Source: Quadrisphaera granulorum (lineage in GTDB: Bacteria; Actinomycetota; Actinomycetes; Actinomycetales; Quadrisphaeraceae). Taken from it: DNA of 64,000 nt. Made by a program: the position numbers and the translations under genes. Shown here piece after piece: positions 58,139 to 64,000 of the stretch. Below the pieces are notes generated by a model that had not been told where the DNA came from, ran no database searches, and saw nothing but the letters and a program-made list of their open reading frames with translations. The stretch's first letter is position 1. Each line of letters starts with the position of its first letter. Location of the stretch: assembly GCF_003149145.1 (NCBI RefSeq), contig NZ_QGDQ01000001.1:453896-517895 (forward strand), read 5' to 3'.

Positions 58139-59163
58139 CGACCATCGAGGTCCGACCGCCGCGAGCGCGACGCCTCCGGAGCACCCTCTGGGGCGTCGCG
58201 CTCGCGGCGGTCCTCGCCGTCGTCGTCGCTGCCAGCCTCGGGGTGGGGGCACGGGTGATTCCTCCCCGCGAGGTGCTGGGCGCGCTGTTCGCGCCGGCTG
58301 GCACCGACGCGGACGTCCTCGTCCGGGAGGCGCGTGTCCCGCGGACCCTCGTCGGCGTGATCGCGGGAGGCGCGCTCGGGCTCGCGGGTGCGCTCGTGCA
58401 GGGCCACACCCGGAACCCGCTCGCAGACCCGGGGATCCTCGGTGTGGGCGCGGGGGCGGCGTTCGCCGTCTGCCTCGGCATCTCCGCGTTCGGCATCACG
58501 TCGCTGGAGCGCCAGGTCTGGCTCGCCCTGCTCGGCGCGCTCCTCGTCAGCGCCGTCGTGTTCGCGGTCGGCGCCCCCCGGGGTCGCCAGCCCGCACCGG
58601 TGGTCCTGGCGCTCGTCGGCACGGTGGTCACGGCGCTGCTGACCGCCCTCACGAGTGCGGTGCTCCTGCTGGACTCGGCGACCATCACCTCGTTCCGCTT
58701 CTGGACGGTGGGTTCTCTGGCGGGGCGGGGGCTGGACGAGGCCGCCGTGGTGCTGCCGTTCCTCCTCGCAGGGACGGTCCTGGCGGCCGGAGCCGCGCGG
58801 CCGCTCGACGCGATGGCCCTGGGGGAGGAGTTGGCTGCGTCGCTGGGGAACCGGCTGGCGCTCGCCCGCGGCCTCGGCGTCGCCGCGGTGGCCCTGCTGA
58901 CCGCCTCGGCGGTGGCCGTCGCGGGTCCGCTGGTGTTCGTCGGCCTCGTCGCGCCGCACGTGGCCCGGGGTATCACCGGCCCCGGCCACCGCAGGGTCCT
59001 GCCGCTGGCCGCGGTGGTCGGCGTGGTGACCGTGCTGGCCGCCGACGTGGTCGGGCGCCTGGTGGTCCACCCGGAGGAGGTACAGGTCGGCATCATCACC
59101 GCACTGGTCGGCGGGCCGCTGTTCATCGCCTTCGTCCGTCGCCGCAGACTGGCCTCCCTGTGA
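58135..59163 (+). CDS. FecCD-family siderophore permease, second system, probable CTG start
   Basis: The 342-residue permease has REARVPRTLVGVIAGGALG, NPLADPGILGVGAGAAF and GPLVFVGLVAPHVARGI. The only start that keeps membrane span 1 (about 17–40) is the CTG at 58135–58137, which overlaps the upstream TGA as CTGA, mirroring the GTGA and ATGA couplings elsewhere. No ATG, GTG or TTG lies between that point and the end of span 1. Confidence 0.93.
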   Translation: MTTIEVRPPRARRLRSTLWGVALAAVLAVVVAASLGVGARVIPPREVLGALFAPAGTDADVLVREARVPRTLVGVIAGGALGLAGALVQGHTRNPLADPGILGVGAGAAFAVCLGISAFGITSLERQVWLALLGALLVSAVVFAVGAPRGRQPAPVVLALVGTVVTALLTALTSAVLLLDSATITSFRFWTVGSLAGRGLDEAAVVLPFLLAGTVLAAGAARPLDAMALGEELAASLGNRLALARGLGVAAVALLTASAVAVAGPLVFVGLVAPHVARGITGPGHRRVLPLAAVVGVVTVLAADVVGRLVVHPEEVQVGIITALVGGPLFIAFVRRRRLASL

Positions 59164-60227
59164 CCGCGACCGCCGGCACTCGGCGTCGTCGCGCGCTGCG
59201 TGTCGGCCCGGTCTCCTTCCCGGTCCGGGCGCGGGTCACGTCCTGCTACCTCGCGGTGGCCGTCGTCGTCCTCGTGCTGTTCTGCCTGACGGTGAGCATC
59301 GGGGAGAAGGCTGTCCCGCTGAGGGACGTGGCAGCGGTGCTGCTCGGTGGCGGGTCGCCCGGCGACCGGTTCATCGTCGGTGAGCTGCGGCTGCCCCGGG
59401 CTCTCGTGGCGCTCGGCGCGGGTCTGGCGCTGGGCGCCTCCGGGGCGCTGGTCCAGAGCGTCACGCGCAACCCGCTGGCCAGCCCCGACGTCATCGGCAT
59501 CCTCTCCGGCGCGAGCACCGGGGCGGTCGCGGCCATCGTGCTCGGAGCGACCACGGCCGGCGGGGTGCTCGGTGTCTGGGGTGCCACGCCGTTCGCCGTC
59601 GTCGGAGGGCTGGTCGCGGCCGCCGCCGTCGTCCTGCTGTCCTGGCAGGGCGAGGTGGGAGGGATGCGGCTGGTGCTCGTGGGCATCGGCGTCGCCGCGA
59701 TCAGCACCGCCCTCACCTCGCTGCTGCTCGTGGGAGCCCGCGTCCACGAGGCCGCGCAGGCGGTCGTCTGGCTCACCGGAACGCTCGACGGGCGGACCTG
59801 GACTCATGCCTGGCCGCTGCTCGTCACCGTGGCCGTGGTGCTGCCGCTGCTCGCGCCGCTGCAGCATCCGCTCGCGGCGATGGCCCTCGGGGACGCCGTC
59901 GCGCAGGGCGTCGGGGTCAGGCCGGGAGCGGTGCGGTTCTCCGCCGTCGGCGGCGCCACCGTGCTCGCCGCGGTGGCCGTCGCGGCGGCCGGTCCGATCG
60001 CGTTCGTCGCGTTCGTCGCCCCGCAGGTCATGATGCGGGTGATCGGCTCGGCGACGCCGCCGGTGCTCGGTGGAGGGCTTGCCGGTGCCTTCCTGCTCCT
60101 CGCGACCGACACCGCGACGCGGACCCTGCTGCCCGTTGTGCTGCCCGTCGGCATCGTCACCGTGGCCCTCGGTGCCCCCTGCTTCCTCGCCCTCCTGCTC
60201 GCCCGTCGGCGGCTTCTCGCCTCCTGA
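59160..60227 (+). CDS. FecCD-family siderophore permease, second system
   Basis: The 355-residue paralogous permease shows ELRLPRALVALGAGLALGAS, NPLASPDVIGILSGAS and GPIAFVAFVAPQVMMRV. It starts at GTG 59160 with GTGA overlap. No ATPase gene follows: the next gene is a chemoreceptor on the opposite strand. The system presumably uses an ATPase encoded elsewhere, possibly that at 51.9 kb. Confidence 0.95.
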   Translation: MTATAGTRRRRALRVGPVSFPVRARVTSCYLAVAVVVLVLFCLTVSIGEKAVPLRDVAAVLLGGGSPGDRFIVGELRLPRALVALGAGLALGASGALVQSVTRNPLASPDVIGILSGASTGAVAAIVLGATTAGGVLGVWGATPFAVVGGLVAAAAVVLLSWQGEVGGMRLVLVGIGVAAISTALTSLLLVGARVHEAAQAVVWLTGTLDGRTWTHAWPLLVTVAVVLPLLAPLQHPLAAMALGDAVAQGVGVRPGAVRFSAVGGATVLAAVAVAAAGPIAFVAFVAPQVMMRVIGSATPPVLGGGLAGAFLLLATDTATRTLLPVVLPVGIVTVALGAPCFLALLLARRRLLAS

Positions 60228-60254
60228 GGGGTCAGCTCCCGAGGGGAGATCTCC

Positions 60255-61424
60255 TCAGCGCGCGGTGCGCTGCGAGAGCTGGGTTAGGAGGGAGCCGAGT
60301 TCGGCGAGGCGCTCCGAAGCCCCGACGGCGCGCTTGACGCCAGCCGTGGCTGACATCGCGTCCTCGAAGAGCGCGCCGATGTCCGCGGTGATGCTCGCCG
60401 CGCCGTCGGCGGTCTGGGAGATGCTGCGGCTCATCTCCGCGGTGAGCGCCGACTGCTCCTCGACGGCCGCGGCGATGGACAGCTGGTGGTCGTTGACGGT
60501 CTTCACGACCTCCTGGATCTGTGTGATGAGGTCGACGGCGGTGCCGGTGTCCGCCTGGATGCGCTGCACGCGCTGGGTGATGTCCTCAGTGGCCCGGGCG
60601 GTCTCCGTCGCGAGCTCCTTCACCTCGCCGGCCACCACGGCGAAGCCCTTGCCGGCCTCCCCGGCCCGTGCGGCCTCGATGGTGGCGTTGAGCGCCAGCA
60701 GGTTGGTCTGCTCCGCGATCGACGTGATGATCTTCACGACGGCGGCGATGGCGGACGACGACGCGTCGAGCTCGGTGATGCTGCGGTGCGCCTGCTCGGC
60801 CAGCCCGACCGCTCCGCGTGTGACCTCGCCGGCCTGGGCGCTACTGCTGCTGATCTGCTGGATCGCCTGCGTCATCTGCTCGGCGCCGGACGCGGCGGCC
60901 GCGGCGCCGGCGGTGATGTCGCCGGCCACGTTCGCCACGGCCTGCGTCCGCGTCGCGCGGTCGCCGACGCCGGCGGCCAGTGTCCGGGCGCTGGTGGCCA
61001 GCGCCGTCGACGTCTGGTGCACCTCGGTGGCGGCCTGACCCACCGAGCCCTGGTTCGTCGTCACAGCGGTCAGGAGTGCAGCCAGCTCCCTGGCCGTCCG
61101 GCCGACCTCATCGTCCCTCTCGACGGGCAGGGCGATGCTGTGGTCACCGCGCGCGGCGGCCTGCAGCGCCGCGTCGATGCGCTGCAGGCGGAGGGTGCTG
61201 GACCGCACCGCGAGCACGGCCAGCACCGCACCGACCGCCGCGACACCGGTCCCGGCCCCCGTGAACGACCAGGCGCCGGCGCTGCCGGCTCCACCGCTGG
61301 CGATGTGCGCGGCGCCCGCTCCGGTGACGAGCGCTCCGGTGGCGACGACGACGAGGGCGGCCGCCACCCTCAGGGCGAGCGGCAGGTCTCGGAGGGGGTG
61401 GCGGTCAGCGGCGGGCGGGGCCAC
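60255..61424 (-). CDS. Methyl-accepting chemotaxis protein
   Basis: The 389-residue chemoreceptor has two membrane spans (about 16–40 and 50–72), almost no extracytoplasmic domain, a HAMP region (about 73–125) and a long helical signalling domain. The hairpin tip that contacts CheA/CheW is visible: [20 protein letters not shown] followed by [15 protein letters not shown]. Without a ligand domain it may sense energy state or membrane conditions, or work with a partner. It is convergent with the second permease. Confidence 0.94.
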   Translation of the reverse strand: MAPPAADRHPLRDLPLALRVAAALVVVATGALVTGAGAAHIASGGAGSAGAWSFTGAGTGVAAVGAVLAVLAVRSSTLRLQRIDAALQAAARGDHSIALPVERDDEVGRTARELAALLTAVTTNQGSVGQAATEVHQTSTALATSARTLAAGVGDRATRTQAVANVAGDITAGAAAAASGAEQMTQAIQQISSSSAQAGEVTRGAVGLAEQAHRSITELDASSSAIAAVVKIITSIAEQTNLLALNATIEAARAGEAGKGFAVVAGEVKELATETARATEDITQRVQRIQADTGTAVDLITQIQEVVKTVNDHQLSIAAAVEEQSALTAEMSRSISQTADGAASITADIGALFEDAMSATAGVKRAVGASERLAELGSLLTQLSQRTAR

Positions 61425-61527
61425 GGAGACTCCTCGTGCGGTGGGGGCGACGGTGGATCCAGTCGATCTCCATACCCATCGACACGTCCGTGGTCCGCTT
61501 GAGCCCGCTGTGCGCCGTGGGGGTCCG

Positions 61528-62070
61528 GTGGAGGAGCTGGTGCTGGCAGGCGGGCCGGCTGGCGGCTCCTACCTGCGGCAGGCCCGGCAGCTGGCGCGCG
61601 TGCTGCAGGAGCGCGGCGCCGCTCGCCCGCACCCACGTGTCGCTGCTGCACCTGCTGGTGCGCGCCGACAGCACCTTCACCACCCTCGCCGACCTGCGCG
61701 GCCGGCGGGTCTCGCTGGGGCCGCAGGGCTCCGGGGCCGCCTCACGGGCTTCGACCTGCTGGCGGGGGTCGATGGAGTGGACCATTCCGGACTGGTCAGC
61801 CGCACGATGCGGGACAGCGCGGTCGCCGCGGCCCACGGCACGCCGACCGCCACCCCGACCCTCGGCGTCGGCAACCTGCTCGTCTGCCACCCCGACCTGC
61901 GCCCTGGTGTCGCGCGCGCCGTGGTGGAGGCGTGCCTGACCGCGGCCCCGGAGCTGGTGCCGCAACCGTCGGACGGCGTCACGCACCTCGCCCGCGCGGC
62001 CCTGGTCGACGCCGAGCCCGTGCTGCTGCACGAGGCGGCCGCCGACGCCTACCGGGAGGCCTACGGCTGA
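61528..62070 (+). pseudogene. Decayed TAXI-family (TRAP-associated) solute-binding protein
   Basis: Fragments of a TAXI-type binding protein occur in two frames. One frame gives [20 protein letters not shown] (from 61531). The second frame gives LLVRADSTFTTLADLRGRRV and SLGPQGSGAASRA (about 61650–61750). The first frame resumes with GFDLLAGVDGVDHSGLVSRT and NLLVCHPDLRPGVARAV. Restoring it needs at least two frameshifts, and the total length is about half of a normal 320-residue protein, with the middle missing. No TRAP permease gene is nearby. The 3′ end overlaps the phosphatase gene by ten bases. Confidence 0.72.
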
Positions 62071-63773
62071 CCGCCGGGATCGGGGATGACCAGCTGCGAC
62101 CACACCGTCTTGCCGGTCGGGCGCATCACCACGCCCCAGTCCTCGCTCATGGCTTCCACGATGGCCAGGCCCCGCCCGCCCAGGGCCCCCTCCTCGGCCT
62201 GGCGCTGGCGCGGGAGGCCCGTGGAGGCGTCGGTGACGCTGATCCGCAGCCGCCGATCCTCCACCTCGAGCTTGAGGCGCACCCGTCCGTGGGCGTGGAT
62301 CGCGGCGTTGGTCACCAGCTCCGAGAGCACCACCGCGGCCGAGTCCGTGGTGTCCTGGTCCACACCCCACAGGTCCAGCTGGCGATACAGGAAGCGCCGG
62401 CACAGGCTCGGGGCGCCAGTCGATCCCTCCACGTCCAGCTCGGCGGCCTGCCCGACCGGGCCGGCGTAGGACAGGCCCAGGAGCGCTGCGTCATCGGTCA
62501 GGCGGGAGGCCACCCCGGACAGCACGGCCTGCACCATGGACTCGATATCGCGATGAGACTGCCCGGCGATCGCCATCACCCGGGGCAGGTCTGCGGTGAT
62601 CCCACCGGCGACGGTCTCCACCAGTCCGTCGGTGTACATCAGCACCTCGGCGCGCCCGGTCAGCTGCACCAGGGTCTCGGGATAGGTCGCCCCGGGCGTG
62701 ACGCCCAGCGGGATGCCCGGGTCGACCTCGACCTCACGGACGGTGCCCTTGCGCACCACGAGCGGCGGAGGATGGCCAGCCGACGCCACCCGCATCGCGC
62801 CGGTGTGCTGGTCCAGCTGGACCAGCGCGCAGGTGGCGAACAGTTCTGAGCCCAGGTCTCCCAGCAGGGTGTTGGTGCGCGCCAGCGCTGCCCCCGGGGC
62901 GTGGCCCTCGGACACGTAGGCGCGCACCGCGGTGCGCAGCTGACCCATCAGGGCCGCCGCAGCGGTGGAGTGGCCCTGCACGTCTCCGATGACGAAGGTG
63001 ACCTGGTGGTCGGAGACCACGGCGTCGTACCAGTCCCCACCGACCTCCTGCCCGGCCTCCGCGGGCAGGTAGCGCACGGCCACGTCCACCCGCTCCAGCG
63101 CGGGAAGCGCGCGCGGCAGCAGGGAGCGCTGCAGGATCTGGGCCAGCTCGCCCAGGCGCGCCATCGCCAGTTGCTCGGCCTCGTAGGAGCGGGCGTTCTC
63201 GATTGCCACGGCGGCGTAGGTCGCCACCGCCTCGGCCTGGTAGCGGCTGGCGTCGCTGAACCGTCCCGGCTGGACGTGGGCGAGCAAGATCGCCCCGAGC
63301 ATGACGCCCTGGATGCTCTTGACCGGCACCGCCAGGTAGGAGCGCACCGGGGGGTGACCAGGCGGCATGCCGCCCATGCGCCCGTAGCGGGCGTCGGTGA
63401 ACAGGTCGTCGATGAGCACGGTGGTGCCCCCGTCGGAGACCGTGGGGGCGAAGACATCGGTGATGCGCACCGGGGGCAGGCCCACCTCGGCCGGGCGCGG
63501 GAAGACGTCGCGGGGGATGCCGGACAGGGCGAAGGCGTCCAGGCGTTCGGTGCCGACGGTCTTGAAGTAAGCCCCGTAGGAGGCCCCCGTCATCCGCACG
63601 GCGAGGTCGACGGCCTCTTCCAGCAAAGGCTTGGAGCGCTCACCGCGGTAGGTCGCCAGGTGCGCCAGGTCCCAGTGGAACGGGCGCAGCCAGCCTGACT
63701 CGGCGGTCACCACGACGCCACAGGCTTCGTCGGCGCAGGAAGGTGCATGGCGGTCCAGACGAGGTGCAGGCAC
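62061..63773 (-). CDS. SpoIIE-type PP2C phosphatase with GAF and HATPase domains
   Basis: The 570-residue protein combines a GAF domain (about 45–205), a PP2C/SpoIIE phosphatase domain (about 225–430: VGGDWYD, GDVQGHS, TDGLVE, DDAALLGL) and a C-terminal anti-sigma-type HATPase (about 445–565: ELVTNAAIHAHG and GGRGLAIVEAMS). Such proteins act in partner-switching control of sigma factors by phosphorylating and dephosphorylating anti-anti-sigma proteins; no such partner gene is in the window. GTG 63773 is the likely start. Confidence 0.93.
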   Translation of the reverse strand: MPAPRLDRHAPSCADEACGVVVTAESGWLRPFHWDLAHLATYRGERSKPLLEEAVDLAVRMTGASYGAYFKTVGTERLDAFALSGIPRDVFPRPAEVGLPPVRITDVFAPTVSDGGTTVLIDDLFTDARYGRMGGMPPGHPPVRSYLAVPVKSIQGVMLGAILLAHVQPGRFSDASRYQAEAVATYAAVAIENARSYEAEQLAMARLGELAQILQRSLLPRALPALERVDVAVRYLPAEAGQEVGGDWYDAVVSDHQVTFVIGDVQGHSTAAAALMGQLRTAVRAYVSEGHAPGAALARTNTLLGDLGSELFATCALVQLDQHTGAMRVASAGHPPPLVVRKGTVREVEVDPGIPLGVTPGATYPETLVQLTGRAEVLMYTDGLVETVAGGITADLPRVMAIAGQSHRDIESMVQAVLSGVASRLTDDAALLGLSYAGPVGQAAELDVEGSTGAPSLCRRFLYRQLDLWGVDQDTTDSAAVVLSELVTNAAIHAHGRVRLKLEVEDRRLRISVTDASTGLPRQRQAEEGALGGRGLAIVEAMSEDWGVVMRPTGKTVWSQLVIPDPGGQP

Positions 63774-64000
63774 TTCAGGATGAGTGCAGCTTGCCGCGCG
63801 GAGTTGCAGGGCTCAGGAGCGGCCGAGCGTACACAGGAGCACGCTAGCGATCATCGTCCGGTGGAGCCGGGCGCGGTAGTGAATCGGGGCTGTCAACGGC
63901 GCTCGAAAACTAATGGGGGTTACCGGGCCGGTTCCGCAAGGGGCAGGCTTGGTGCCGGTAGCGACCGGCAGGGTCAGCACTCAGGAAAACTGGACCTGTG
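63774..64000. other. Upstream region of the SpoIIE-type gene to window end
   Basis: A 227-bp non-coding stretch, AT-richer around 63880–63925 (GAAAACTAATGGGGGTTACC), probably containing the promoter of the minus-strand phosphatase gene. No gene, repeat or clear promoter hexamers were recognised. Confidence 0.5.

Overview
This 64 kb window comes from a very GC-rich actinobacterial chromosome. The evidence is the gene order dxr–M50 protease–ispG–GNAT–proS … rimP–nusA–ylxR–infB–ylxP–rbfA–truB … ribF–rpsO–pnp–M16–dapB, the many GTG starts and four-base GTGA/ATGA overlaps, the IdeR/DtxR-type iron boxes, the flavin-dependent thymidylate synthase ThyX, the DUF4439 lipoprotein next to rimP, and an IF2 with a long Ala/Pro/Gly-rich N-terminus. 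The order cannot be fixed from sequence alone; Kineosporiales- or Micrococcales-like actinobacteria fit. No rRNA, tRNA, CRISPR array, replication origin, prophage or complete insertion sequence was seen. No gene-free stretch exceeds 300 bases.

Layout. 1–5.8 kb: a truncated membrane flippase-like gene diverges from the isoprenoid/intramembrane-protease block dxr, M50 protease, ispG and GNAT. 5.8–6.9 kb: one AbiEi/DUF559-like gene sits between two copies of a palindromic repeat. 6.9–16.7 kb: proS, a TSUP permease, a Tat lipoprotein, then the translation/transcription operon rimP–nusA–ylxR–infB–ylxP–rbfA. 16.7–19.7 kb: a GGDEF–EAL c-di-GMP protein runs convergent to rbfA and divergent from truB. 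19.8–24.8 kb: an acetaldehyde-dehydrogenase unit (GAF regulator, aldehyde dehydrogenase, DUF779), an S49 protease and a 59-residue basic protein lie between truB and ribF. 24.9–31.4 kb: ribF, rpsO, pnp, M16 peptidase, dapB and a small membrane protein. 31.4–34.3 kb: a repeat-flanked membrane protein, a secreted DUF4394 protein and an ECF sigma/anti-sigma pair. 34.4–41.6 kb: an acyltransferase-like membrane protein, a HAD phosphatase, two CNNM/CBS transporters, a 49-residue membrane peptide, thyX–dfrA and a DUF1275 protein.

41.6–45.0 kb: a putative exported protein and a three-gene dimethylamine-monooxygenase-like (heme N-demethylase) operon. 45.1–49.0 kb: gluconate kinase and permease with a divergent FadR-type repressor. 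49.1–50.2 kb: a helix-turn-helix/nucleotidyltransferase pair resembling a toxin–antitoxin module. 50.4–51.9 kb: a second ECF sigma factor with a membrane partner. 51.9–60.2 kb: two divergent ferric-siderophore ABC importers around an AraC regulator and two iron boxes; only one ATPase gene serves both. 60.2–63.8 kb: a chemoreceptor, a decayed TAXI-type binding-protein gene and a SpoIIE-type phosphatase.

Most unusual is the repeat content. Short tandem arrays with 10-, 12- or 13-bp periods repeatedly begin at or next to stop codons, so that each unit carries another TGA or TAA. A second class comprises palindromic intergenic elements with recurring cores TGATCATGG and CTTCTGCATG; some flank single small genes.
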